64,000 nt of DNA from Limnephilus marmoratus. Lineage: Eukaryota > Arthropoda > Insecta > Trichoptera > Limnephilidae. The position numbers and the translations under genes are program-made. The number at the start of each line of letters is the position of its first letter. Position 1 is the stretch's first letter. The stretch lies in assembly GCA_917880885.1 (NCBI GenBank), contig OU862922.1:2108001-2172000 (forward strand). The letters run 5' to 3'. Below the pieces are notes generated by a model, which saw only the letters and a program-made list of their open reading frames with translations, did not search any database and was not told where the DNA came from. This document shows positions 44,862 through 56,800 of the stretch, piece by piece.

Positions 44862-45680
44862 ATTTATTTAATTCATGGAATTTACATTCAATTTCAGAGA
44901 AATGCATATGGGTTCACGTATGCATGCGAAATGGTAACCCGATCAGATGTCGGGAAGTGGATTAAATTCCACTTCATTAATACATTCAATCAAACAAAAT
45001 TAACAATTCATGTATGTGTACTTAATAAGTCAAGTACGCCTCGTACGTCATACGTACGTCTAGTAATGTTAGTTGTTAGTAATGTTACATTGTCGTGTAA
45101 AGCGTTTGGGACCGAGTGGTTAAAAAGAGGTACTAACGAACGAACGGGGAGATAGTAAAGGGATATAATTAACCCTTTATCAGTCCCATAGCGACACTTG
45201 TATTGAACCTTTTCAGGACATTATTTTCCATCTAGAAACAATTTTTTGCTGATTTCGAGTGATTTAGATGTAATATATTTTCAACCTACGAATAAATAAC
45301 ATATATAAGTGTTTTTCCTCATATAACTGGTTACATTTTACATTACGGAATGAAATATAAAAAACACTAACAAAAAAACCGTGACCACCTCAAAACGAGT
45401 AAACAGCATTAAATAACATTCTGGTTATAATGTAAAGTACACAACACTTGGAAGTAGTTCATCTTCTTGGGAGACATTAACATGTCAACACTAGTCTCAA
45501 ATGGTCTCGAATAGTAGTCATTCTACTCCTCTTACCGGCATTTCCTGGGGAATTATCACCTCATTATATTTGATATATTAAGTAAGTCATTCGTAACTAT
45601 TCAAAACCAATTCAGTTTTCAATTTACGAGTGTGCTGACATCTGTAAAAAAATAACGTACACTAATATTAATAAATCTAA

Positions 45681-46232
45681 ATGAAATATGAAACAGAACA
45701 AGACACAGAAAATAAAAAAAAGGTACGTTCGCAACTGGGAATCGAATCCAGGATCTGTCATACAAGGACAACACATCGATTCACTAATTATTGGGACCAA
45801 CTTTTTAACGTTTTTTTGTCGATTTCATATTTCAAATTTCTCAGAATTAACGGTATTATCTTTTACTAAATTTTCCCACATTCTTGTGTGCTATCTTTTT
45901 GAAAATAAAAATGAAACCTTCATCCACACAATCTAAACCAATAGGAGCTTGAAAAGTGGGTTCATTATCAAAGTGGCCAAAGCGGTAAGGTTTGATTCTA
46001 TCTCATCTCTCGCATGCTAAATCCTATGGAGTTATATGTTTGTCTCTTTTTAGTGAGTTTCAAATCACAACCGTGCTAAAGAATTTTCTCTTCAAAAATA
46101 TTATAAAATGTAATGGCCGAATGGATTGAGGCGTGCGTCATTTCGGCTTCCTAATACAGATATCCTGGGTTCGATTCCCAGTTGCAACCGTTACCTTTTT
46201 ATTTTCGGTGCCTTGCTCTGTTTCACGTTGCG
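45681..46232. repeat. Foldback element, family C, tRNA-like in both arms
   Basis: Left arm (gaaacagaacaagacacag, ggtacgttcgcaactggga) is the inverse of the right arm (tcccagttgcaaccgttacc, ccttgctctgtttca). Each arm ends inward in a leucine-type tRNA-like sequence (minus 45721-45806, plus 46110-46194). Confidence 0.72.
46110..46194 (+). tRNA. tRNA-like, leucine-type (class II), probably pseudogene
   Basis: 85 nt: acceptor gtaatgg/ccgttac (7 pairs, one G-U), D-arm-like gccgaatggattgaggc, T arm ctggg-ttcgatt-cccag. The anticodon arm does not fold cleanly. Lies in one arm of a foldback repeat with an inverted partner. Confidence 0.45.
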
Positions 46233-46771
46233 TATGGATTTATTAGCATTATATTATTATCTCCTACAATGATTAATATCACATTGATGGGTATATCTTT
46301 AAAAATTAATAAAAAGTAATTAAGATAAAATTGAATAATGTGTACTTTTAGATTCACATGGATGTAAGAAGGAATTACGTATTTATTTAAGCTTGATAAT
46401 TTGTACAGTGTGGTTGTAACGAATTTAGCCACAAGTGGTAGAGCGGAGTTGTGGGTACTTTGGTACTTTTTAGGGTTGAAATTGGGGTCACCATCGAGGG
46501 ACATGTTTAATTTAATTTAACAAAGCAATTCGAGTAGAATATATGCTGAAATCATTTTTTACCAGTACCGACACCTCTGTCGTTTGCTAACTGCGCAAAT
46601 AATTGGTTTATTATTCGGGTTACTCAGAGAATCGCAATCGGATGAATGGTTTAATAATGCATAAGGGACAAACGAAGAAACATTCATTTTCATAAATTTA
46701 CTAAGATTTTTATATGTTAAGAGGGCTCCCAAAATCATTTGTTGGGCGAACTTGAGATTTGTATTGGGTAA

Positions 46772-47638
46772 TATAGCCTTTTTTCACGAAACGGTAAGTC
46801 TTTTTTTACTCATCTTTTTGTAATACGTGCGGGACGAACATTGCTAAGCTTATCTATTTTCAGTTTTAAGTTTTATCAAACCATTGACTTTTTATTACCT
46901 GATTTTGTCTAATTCTTATTACAATTTCGTAACATTTATTATAATTTTCGTAAAGTAACAAAAAAGTATAGTGTAAAGCTGAGTGTACACAGTTAAAACC
47001 TGATTTTTATTTAATTTATTATAAAGACAAATGCGAGTAAAACGTTGTAATATTATGTGAATTTTTGCAAGTTTTAGGGTCTTAACTAATTGAAGTTTCT
47101 GTACAAAGTAATTTTTTATAGGGTTTCATAATAAATTAATAATTTATGCACAAAAATCAAAATGAGGCATAGTCATTTACTTTTTAGTAACTACTCTTTA
47201 GTTACGTTTTATTTCTACTTCCACCGTAATTTCTGAACCCATTCATTAAATTTTACATGGGCAACACTAGCTTCATTCTGGTTGGTTTTTGGTCTGACGT
47301 CTCCGCCATAACATTAATTGTTAAAATCAGTAAAAACGTGTTTCATTAGTGGGACTACTATTTCGAGACAGGAAATATTATAGCCTTTTTTCACGAAACG
47401 GTAAGTCTTTTTTTACTCATCTTTTTGTAATACGTGCGGGACGAACATTGCTAAGCTTATCTATTTTCAGTTTTAAGTTTTATCAAACCATTGACTTTTT
47501 ATTACCCGATTTTGTCCAATTCTTATTACAATTTCGTAACATTTATTATAATTTTCGTAAAGTAACAAAAAAGTATAGTGTAAAGCTGAGTGTACACAGT
47601 TACAACTTGATTTTTATTTAATTTATTATAAAGACAAA
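46772..47638. mobile_element. TRIM-like element or duplicated segment (260-bp direct repeats)
   Basis: 46772-47031 and 47379-47638 are near identical (start tatagccttttttcacga, end tataaagacaaa), 607 bp apart. The spacer is 347 bp. A purine-rich stretch (gagacaggaaa) lies just before the right copy, and gtaa flanks the outside on both sides. This fits a terminal-repeat retrotransposon in miniature, but there is no TG...CA boundary and no clear primer-binding site. Confidence 0.5.
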
Positions 47639-47639
47639 G

Positions 47640-48300
47640 TAATACAATACGACAGGAAAAATAAACATATTTTACAAAAAAAAAAATAAGTCCCAATCAA
47701 CTTCTTTTAAGTAGTTTGTAAATGGGTGCTTTTACTTTGAAGATATAAAAATTCAACATATTTGTTTTACCATTTGTACATTTTTTTAATTTCGATAGGT
47801 AACACATTTAAGCAATTAGGTATCATGTAGTCCAGCGTTATTTGTCCATATTTGTTTAAATGCTTAGGTTAAGAATAGTATATTGTAAGTGTGTCTAAGT
47901 ATAAGTTGTCCCTTTCAAATTAAAAGTATTTTTATGAATTAGTAGTGCCTCAAGCTTTTATAAAATCTTATTTAAATAAATATGTATTATAATTTACTCT
48001 TATAATACCGGCCACAGGATAACTTTTTTTTAGGAATACCCCCAAAAACCAATGCCGGAAAGCAAAAAGCTTCTTAGAAGAAATTTTACCAAATGTGTCC
48101 ATGGCAGAAAAAGAGAAGGTGAAAAAAGGCTAATTTTGCTAAATAAAATTACAGATTCTTTAAAAAAGCAGATCCCTTTAAAGTTTAATAAAGCAGATCC
48201 CTGAGAAAAGAAAGTAGGTACTAAAAAAGTGGCTACAAACCTGTATCTGATGAATTTTTGGTTTTAATTTGTAATTCCTTGATAATTGTATTTCAACTCC
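47640..48300. other. No feature seen
   Basis: A lysine-rich open stretch at 48033-48140 (KAKSFLEEILPNVSMAEKEK) could be a retro-copy remnant; not recognised. Confidence 0.3.
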
Positions 48301-48309
48301 CAATAATTC

Positions 48310-48602
48310 TTATTTGAATATATGTATTTATGTTTTAATATGTATCTTTGTGTTCGATTATGTACACGTATGCGATTGCCTGTGTGTATGTATGTGCGCA
48401 TATGCGTGTATGTGTGTATGAACATAAGTGTGTTTATGTATGTACATATATGTAAATGTATATGTGTGTAAGTTAATGTATATAAATATATACATGTACC
48501 CGCCTCGGAACAGACTTAGTCTAGTGAGGCGGGCTACTAACTTGTTTGTATATGATTATTATTACAATAAACGCCCGGGTTGCCGGCATTAAAAAAAAAA
48601 AA
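48310..48602 (+). repeat. Purine-pyrimidine microsatellite and retroposon-like 3' end
   Basis: Imperfect (TG/TA)n from 48310 to about 48500, then a hairpin (cccgcctc ... gaggcggg), a polyadenylation signal (caataaac) and a run of A at 48589-48604. Looks like the 3' end of an unidentified retroelement. Confidence 0.5.
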
Positions 48603-48604
48603 AA

Positions 48605-49845
48605 TTGTAAATAAACACAAATTAAAAATAGCTTTTTCGATAGCGATTCAAATTAATACATTTTTAAATGTTGTAAACAGTGCCTGTTCTTTAATTTCTA
48701 AGGATTTGTTGAATATTGTGTTAGGTGCTTAAATTTGGGAAGCTGATAATTTTATTAAAAAACATTAATTAATACTTCTTTGTTTTATTTTAAACCCTTT
48801 ACAATAGGTACAACAAGAATTTGGGTCATGAGTTTATGTATGTTTGTAGTATGTACAATGAAAAAAGTAAAAGACGTACATTTAGAAAAGACGGATAATT
48901 TTTAAATTAAATAAATGATACAAAAAAAAATAAATTTAAAAATTTTGTATTGTATATAACAAGCTTTATGTTTACTATTTAGTTACATCTTAAGACTATT
49001 TCGTAACAATATTTCGTAACAACCTTTTCGTTACGTACATTTATTTTGAGAAATACTCATGTGCAGCCGACGGCGCAAAAACCTCTAGGTTCTATTTGCA
49101 TAGAATATAATTTATTGTATCGACTATCTGTCACCGTACAAGACGCCCAGTTTTTCGAAAGTTATACGAGTATATAAACAAATTGATAAATTTTATTTGT
49201 ATTTATTTATTATTGTTATTTATTTTGTGTAAATAACGGAATAACTTTCAACACGTACCAGAGAATCATTAGAATAATTATGAAATTATTAATTCTATAA
49301 ATTTTATTGTGCACCTGTACGGTCATTAATTGCACCATCACGCCGCATCGTACGTTTATAAATAATGTAGGAACAAGCCTCTAATGCCCAATTCAAAACG
49401 AGATGAAAATAATATTCTCACAGATTTCCTAAGCATGGTGAAATGCCCCATCTGGACGGTAATTGGCCAAGATTATTGAGTGTATAACATACAATATGAC
49501 CTGATGTATGTGATTACCCCCTATCGTATTCACTTTGCCTTGCGAAGATCCATGCATGCGTTATCCAGTTACTTTAATACGAGAGAAAATAAATACGAAC
49601 TTAATGCAGCCATACGTACTTATAAATAGCCGGTTTGTATCATCTATACGGACATTTACCTTTTTGTACAGTTTCGAATAACACGTAACATGTAACATTT
49701 ACCTAGTTTCAAATAACATGTTGTAAAAATTAATAATTTAATGATATTAATTTCTAATCAAGCAGTGAGGCATCTGGCATGGGAAGGGTGAAATAGACTG
49801 AATGCTGATGGAAGAATAATAAGAATGATTAAAAAAAGGGATACT
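48605..49845. other. No gene; TATA-like word
   Basis: AT-rich, seemingly single-copy. A ttataaatagccgg word at 49619-49632 is promoter-like but nothing else supports a promoter. Confidence 0.3.
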
Positions 49846-49847
49846 AA

Positions 49848-50257
49848 AATTCCACTCCGGAGGCCCAGAGGAAAAACATATGTCTCAGGGCCGATATCAA
49901 CTTTGGGGATGCTGTATGGAGGATAGTTTTAGGGAATGGAAGGAGAAGAAAATGGTATGAGAGGTAGGTAGGAATCTAGAGGTCAATGTGTCCAGGAGTG
50001 ACGGACATATGAATCTCGGTGCAAGGTCGAGAGAGTCCAGTTGGAAAGGCCAAAAGTTCTCTCTCAACCAGTCTCTCTCGATCTGGCCCGCCACGAAGGA
50101 GGACGTAGCCAAGACGTAGACAAACCTCACCCCATGAACCCGGGCACCCATGTTTGGTCACGAAACGTAGCGAACCACTTGGGTTGATCTATGGCAGGGG
50201 TGTAGGTTATCTATTAAATTGTTCCCGGGACGGGGGTTTCCATAACCACCTCTTAAA
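49848..50257 (-). mobile_element. LINE-a mini-element
   Basis: Minus strand, from the 5' UTR (cccgtcccgggaac) to the 3' hairpin (ggccctgagacatatg...) and outer stem remnant. Confidence 0.82.
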
Positions 50258-50269
50258 TATGAATGGTAG

Positions 50270-50555
50270 AATACTGCGTGACGGGCCAGATCGTGATAGA
50301 CTGGTTGAGGGAGACCTATCTTAGACTTCTCTAGCCAGACTCTCTCGCAGTGTGAGGGATGGATTCATTCTTCGTCATTGATTAATTCGTCACATTGACC
50401 CCCATTTTCATAACAACCCCTCATTTTTTTCCTTCCCAGAATTTCCTATCATTCCTTTCCATCAAAAACCCTCCACACAGCATCCCTAGAGCTGACAGAT
50501 TTATTTTTACAATTGCTCCACGCAGGAGACCCTAAGGATAAAACCACTGTAAAAA
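50270..50555 (+). mobile_element. LINE-a mini-element, truncated, with inverted tail
   Basis: Plus-strand mid 5' UTR (actgcgtgacgggccagatc) to 3' UTR, ending at about 50500. It is followed by a minus-strand tail (ttttacaattgctccacgca, then ggagaccctaagg). Together with 49848-50257 it forms a large irregular palindrome. Confidence 0.7.
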
Positions 50556-50559
50556 AACT

Positions 50560-51238
50560 CATAGAAGCTACAAAGTAATTCTTTATTAATTACGAAAAAT
50601 TGTAAAACTTATACCAAACTTTTATGTTCGTTTAAGAGTTAAGAGTCAGAATAACAGAAGAGTTTGAAACGCGCAATCTACATGAATGTGATAGAAACAC
50701 GAGGAGTAGTCTATCTGCCCACTTTTGTGGAAAAATGGCACGATTGTCAGTTAGTTTAAGTTATAACTAAGTACTTCTTTTTACTTTGTATAACTTTTGT
50801 CATTATTTCTAATGCTTATTATTTTTTAAGAATCGTTTTATAATCGAATAATTTTCCAAATTTTTGGCAATAATTTATTTTTACCGTGACACAATAAAAG
50901 ACAGTGATACTATTTAATTTAGTGAAATTAGTTCTAATCACGAATCCAACGAAATAAAAAGTGAGGTAACTGAAGATATTTTTCACGATACTTATTAGAT
51001 CAAGGCAGAAATAGCACACTGTTCAGCTGTTGGTCAAGTTGTCTCAATGACGGACGCCCAAAAAACCTAAAAATTATACCCCACATAAATCGCATGATAA
51101 AGAATAGTATGAAAAGTTTTGCTGAGATCCTTAAAAAACTTTAATTCACTACTTCTCATGAATTTTTTTTGTCTCATTAGTTTGTAGCCAATTAGAGTAT
51201 GATTTCGTCATTTGGTTACCTCACTACTAAAAATGTTG
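50560..51238. other. No feature seen
   Basis: AT-rich; no repeat or gene defined. Confidence 0.45.
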
Positions 51239-51239
51239 A

Positions 51240-51810
51240 AATAATTCAGCGAAAATTTTTACGATTTATTAATTTTTAGATGTCTCCTTGGAATTTTTTA
51301 ATGTTTTTATTAAATAACTTAAAAATGCATGCACTTGGGTATCGGCGAAGGATAACAAATCTTTTTATATAGATTTTTTAAATTGTAAATTCGGAGCTCA
51401 ACTGTTGCGAACTCCCGTGTGTAGTCAATTTAAGAGTGCCTACTGGACTCACTAGGCATGAGGACCTAATTCCATATCACCATTCACAAACAAATTATGT
51501 AGCAAACTTGCCATTTCCTCGCCTACAAAGTTTAGCAAACAAATATACCAACGATAATGACATGTTTAATAACAAATCTGATGTTTTAAACATACTTCAA
51601 GAAGTTTTTCATGTCAAGATATTATTTCTGATTAATTTTTGCTCATTATTTTTACTATTTTTTAATCATTTTATCCAATTGTAAACCACTGTAATATAAG
51701 AAATTATTTTCACACCCTATTGTTTATGGCTAACCCTTGTGTAAAAAATTATAATCGTTGTGTACTCAATGTAAAAGCCGCATGGACGTATAAATTAATT
51801 TTAAAAAAAA
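51240..51810 (+). mobile_element. LINE-d relative, 3' fragment
   Basis: Reads LTRHEDLIPYHHSQTNY and FPRLQSLANKYTNDNDMFNN, matching the LINE-d C-terminus (IQRLHSLGNKYLNNLDVFDN). Tail gtaaaagccgcatggacgta then A-rich, as at the LINE-d end. Confidence 0.75.
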
Positions 51811-51959
51811 AGAAAAACTGTATCTTTTAAAAAAGAACATAATAAAAATAAAATTATTATTTTGGGAACTCTCTTTTAGGGTTTTATCAAACCATACGGA
51901 AGCAACATAAAAACACCACAAAAATAAGCCTTCCAAATTTCAAAGCTCCTGCTTTCAGG

Positions 51960-52170
51960 CTTTCAACGCAACCCACTAAGAAACAGGGTTGCCACAACCG
52001 CAGCAACGCAGTGTGGTGAGTCCGGTCTGAGGGAGTGCCTAGAGTGGTAGTGGGAGGTGGGAGGGGGTTGTGGCGGGTGACAGAGGGGGGAGGGGGTGGC
52101 CGCCCCGTATTGATCACCGCGTAGAGCCGCAGGCTGCGGCGCGTGCGCACCCAAGGCGGTAAGGATGGTA
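51960..52170. other. GC-rich island, possible non-coding exon
   Basis: Sharp GC-rich block in AT-rich DNA, about 1.7 kb before the proposed synaptobrevin 5' exon. Donor-like words ggtgagtccgg (near 52013) and ggcggtaagg (near 52156) are present on the plus strand. Could be an alternative first exon; equally an unrelated repeat. Confidence 0.3.
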
Positions 52171-52531
52171 CAGTGAGAGAAGGGAGGATTTTTGCCGAAT
52201 GTTGAACAATTAATTAGATGATGCTCATATTTCCAAAAAAAATCGTATAAAATTTTTTAATAACATATTTTCCCATTTCAGTTACGAAACTCAACGCAAT
52301 TTATATAATTCTATTAATTTAATTATTTTATTACATACAAGGTTGTCTATGCATACCTGCTGACAAACTAGAAAAGTAATTTAAGTAGGTAATAAAGAAA
52401 AGAAAAGAATATAAAGAAAAAAAAATGTTTGTTAATATCAGCTAAGAAAAATTAAGAATAGTTTTTTTTTTTTTTTAAAGAATTTATTACTTAGATTTTA
52501 AAATATCAGAACTTTCCTATAACCAACTTTA

Positions 52532-52860
52532 CAATTTGGGAGGCGGGAATGGGTACCGCCGCCCCGGGAACCTTTATTGGATAACCAACACCTCTGCCAC
52601 AGGTCACCCCAAGTGGTTCGCTACGTTTGGTGATTTAGCAGGGGTGCCCGGGTCCATGAGGTGAGGTTTGTCTAGGTCTTGGAGGCGGATGACCTGGACA
52701 CACTGAACCCCATATTCCTACCCACCCCATAAACCCTTTTCCTTCCCAGAACTCTATTCTCCTTCCTTTCCTTTAAAAAAACCCTCCACACGGCATCCCC
52801 AAAGATGAGAGAAATTATTTTCCTCTGGGCCTCCTGTGTGGAGCTCATGTAAAAAAAAAA
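52532..52860 (+). mobile_element. LINE-a mini-element, short version
   Basis: Starts acaatttgggaggcggg, same internal gap as 39987-40329, inner hairpin partly deleted, ctcctgtgtggagctcatgt and an A run at the end. Confidence 0.86.
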
Positions 52861-52984
52861 CCTAACCTAACTATCCTTAGATTAGATATGTTTCCAATCA
52901 TGGCTCATTAAAAAAATGTTTGCAGTATGTATTTTCTATTGTACCATGGTAAAACAGGGGCAACACGCATACAATATTAAATGT

Positions 52985-53282
52985 AAATAATTTAAGAGAG
53001 GAAGGTCACCAATGCGATGCAGTGACCAAGTATCACTGTACGTCAGTATCCTTGGCTTTCAGAACCGTGAAGGGTGGAGAAGCCTTGTCCACCATGGAAA
53101 TTGTAGTAGGGGTTACGATCCTCAGCAATGAAGAACTAACTTAAGAATGCAGCTTTATATTTGTTCGGTTAGTATTATAATATCAGTTAGTGTGTACCAA
53201 GATCGAGTTGTTTGGCAGTCGGTCCTCTCTGCCTACCCCTGCGGGGAAACGGCGTGATGGTTAGTTAGTTAGTTAGTTAAAA
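52985..53282 (+). mobile_element. RTE-type LINE 3' ends
   Basis: Reads NREGWRSLVHHGNCSRGYDP followed by a stop near 53140 (RTE C-terminus), then a second 3' end (cctctctgcctacccctg.gg, cggcgtgatggttagttag). The tail is a tandem gttagttag. Confidence 0.7.
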
Positions 53283-53589
53283 GATGCAATATTGATATAA
53301 TGGTTGTATGATTTGTTTAGCGCCTTTTTTGTGAAAAATCTCCCAAAGGATGCTGTACAAAAAATGTAAATTCATATTATTTATTAAACAAACATTAATA
53401 ATTGTTAATTGATTTATGTCTGTAAGAATCTGTTCTCTTTTTCATTAATACAAACAACCACATTATCTGTTTTTTATTAGCGCTGTGGCGTCATGTATTT
53501 TGCAATACTTTAGTTGTTGAAAATAAAACAACGTTATTTCCATCATAAAGCTTTGAAATATTATTTTGACGAATAGAGCTTCTCTGCCC

Positions 53590-53851
53590 AGTTTTACGCC
53601 TGCGTGGCGCCGAACTCCCTTCTGCGACTGTACGTCTGCTTTTCGTGAACGCCTCGAACTGTTTGTAAGGCAGAGCCATTTTCCTCCATTCAATATTCTA
53701 CTTAAATTCACCAAATTCACCGAAACACTCAACCGGATTCGCGATACGTTCCCAGTTTTGTTCAGTGTCCAGCTAAGTGATAAGTGTTGGTGATAGCCGA
53801 GGCTTGGAGCCTTATTATTTACGAAACAACTCTATTCATTTCATAAAAGAT
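53590..53851 (+). other. nSyb: Probable 5' UTR exon of synaptobrevin
   Basis: Ends in ...cataaaagAT followed by GTAAGTAAAG, a strong splice donor. Joined to exon 2 (first base G), it creates the ATG. The upstream part (about 53580-53660) is GC-richer. The exon's 5' boundary and transcription start are not visible; the start given is a guess. A 75-codon frame at 53566-53793 would be an upstream ORF if transcribed. Confidence 0.5.
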
Positions 53852-56800
53852 GTAAGTAAAGTTTGCAAATTTTCCATAAAAAAATCATTACATATACCAC
53901 AATGTTAAACTACGTCAAAACTGATAAAATATACATTTGAAATATAAAAAAAAATCTGAAATGATATTTTAAAATATTACGTATAGAATTGCATTCGTCC
54001 CAGATTCTGTTTTCGTTGAGTGAAACCATTGAATAAACTTAATTTCTGACCATTTTAAAAAGGGTTGTACGCGGACAAAGTACCGTATTCATTTTACAAT
54101 AGTACTTGTAAAAAAGAAAATCTTATTCCCATTATTTTAGTTTCTTTCAGCAGCTGAAATCGTATAATTATTTTGGAAAAATTGCGATGCTTGATGTTTT
54201 AGCGGGTGATGTATATGGTTGTATTTGTGTTAACAAAACTGTATTTTCACATTGACCCATTAATCATCAGCAATCTGTAAACAAATAATATTATCCTTTA
54301 ATTAGATTGTTAGGGGTGAAAAAGTGATTTCAAAATAAGCATTCAGAATCTCTACGTAGACTGACCGCAATCGATTATTTTCATGTTTTTAATGCGGCAT
54401 GGGATGTTCCATTCTATGGTGAATCATAATATGACATTAGTCAAGCCAATGGTCTAAATGGTCTGGGAAAAAATATTTAAAAAGTCTGAAACAACTCCAA
54501 AAATAGATGGTTGTGGAATGTATGTTTTCTTATGTAATTAGGGTCGCGGGAACAGCTTTGTAAAATGTTTAACCTTTATCGATTTCATTCATAAACGTGC
54601 TCATGTGTTTGGGATTTGATGACGTACGAATCTCTTGCTTCCATTCAGTGTCTTGTAGTCTTTCATACGTGACCTGCATCTCAGAACAAATCCAATGTAA
54701 GTCATTTACACTTTTATCTTCTGTTTTATTTACCAGAATCCAAGGTTTGTTCATTTTGTTTATTTCATTAAATTTGATCGGCGGATTTCTGACATCTAAA
54801 AGTGTAGGTAGTTTATTCGTTTGACGATTTTGTTACTTAGGTGTGGCGACGTCATCGAGTGCAATGAAAAATCAATTCACTACTTGCAATTCCACGCAAT
54901 AAGAATGACATTCAAAAAGTCTCCGGAAAATGCAATATCATTATTAATTTTATGTACGCTCCCCCATCTCAAAACGAGTTTATTCTTTGATAACATTTTT
55001 TCGTTGGGATCTGAATTGACGTTTTAAAAGGCTAAATTTCATGCGTCTGTTGAAAGGGTCGGTTTGCTTTCAGGGCAATGCTTTGCTTTAATTTGATTAA
55101 ATAATAATTAAAATATTAAACATATTATATATAGTAACCAGTAACAATTTGTCGTGAAAGTAAGCTACTATAAAAATAAAAGATGGAAAGCTTTGAAATA
55201 CAACGACCTCAATTTAAGGGGTTGTTGAATACTTTACGTGGGTCGCCTATATTAAAGGGTAAAGGCACTTAGCGGATGAACTTCTGCATATAAAGACAGG
55301 GCGTTAATGGAGGACATTGAGGTAGGGCAGTAATGAATGAGGTTTACAAAATAATAACTTAAGAATTTCATTTGCGAGCTTGGGGCCATGAATGAGTGAA
55401 CAAATAAGGAATATTGGAAACATTATTAAATACAAAAACGTGAGCGTACCTATTCAGGAAATTTTAAAACTTACCGGAAAAAATGAATAGGATATAAAAT
55501 ATGAACAAGTGCAATGATAGATCAAATTAGATCAGTGAATTTCAAATACTTATTTAAGAGTGGGAATGGTGAACTTTACATCAGGAACTTCCGAGGGAAT
55601 GAAGAAAAAATCTGTATGTAAGGGTGGGGCATTGCATTTTTAGTGGTGTTTGAACATCCTGTTAAATTAGAGACGACAAATCGATATGAATCAGGGACCA
55701 TACCAAGACATTGTCAGAAAAATGGAGGTGATGTATACTCCAATTTTTTGGAGACTTTGGGACATTCAAGTAGAGATGACAGTCTTAAAAACTTATCGTA
55801 GTTGGAAGTACTAAGTGACAACACAGATTTCAAGCCGATGAACAAACCAGGAAGCTCGACGGGGCCAGCATTCGAAGCAACATACCAAAAGAATTTGTGG
55901 AATTTCTTGGAGAGACTTGGATCAATTTTGATTGCGATCTTTAGTTATTAGGGAACGACAAGGAAAAATGAGTAGGAATAAGATGAAGAGCATGTATAAT
56001 ACAAAGACGCGATGAGAATAGCATTTGCGATCAAAATTGCTAAAGAACTTCCAGAGAAACCTCGAGAGGAAGCTTGAGAAGAAAATGATTTTCATCTGGA
56101 AGTGCCTTTTGATATTGCTTTTCTTATCTCTTGCAAACACAAAACAAGTGGCAAGTTAATTTTTATATAAATGCCGCAAAGGGGCCCAACTGTTCCTAGC
56201 CGTCTGAAGCTACTGAGACTACCCACACATATCCACAATTGAAGTGTGTTATGAGGCTGAAAGCAGTTGTAAGGGGAAGGGGGGGGGGAAGAAGAAGGTG
56301 GGGAAGTGCATGGCTATTCAAACCTGGTCTTTATACATGGCTAATGCTATTTCAAGCAACTTTTCTATTCTGAAATGCAGTCTTATATCGATGATACCAG
56401 TCAAATGTAGAAGATACTCCCAGTATCGTCCTGATGTAAAACCACCATTCAGAATTGAAACATTGCTTGAAATGGCTTTAGCCGTGTTTGATAGCCAGAT
56501 CTGAATAGCCAGGTTCTTCCCCACCTTTCTCTTCCCCATCTCCTTACCCCTTCTACTACTTTCAGCCTCACAACATATCTCGATTGGGGATGCCATAGTC
56601 TCACTGGCTCCAGACGGGAGCAGCTAAGATTCTTGTGTGGTATTTATATAAAAAATAAAATACCAACATGCAATGATTCCTATACTGAAGAGTTTAATAT
56701 ATTTTTTTAAATGTATGAATAAATCGGGTAATATCCGTAAATATCGGGTAATAGTCGTAAAGATTAGGACGGTAGTGGACGATGCGACGCGTTCCAGAGA

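Noticed and set aside
47349..47621. 90-codon frame as a gene
   Set aside because: Sits in the right 260-bp direct repeat and is AT-rich chance coding.
51887..52154. Minus-strand proline-rich frames of 87 and 63 codons
   Set aside because: Composition artefact of the GC-rich block; no motif or splice support.
55250..56160. Possible decayed LINE or exon in nSyb intron 1
   Set aside because: Purine-rich with frequent ggaa/gaag words, but no RT or other motif in any frame and no second copy in the window.
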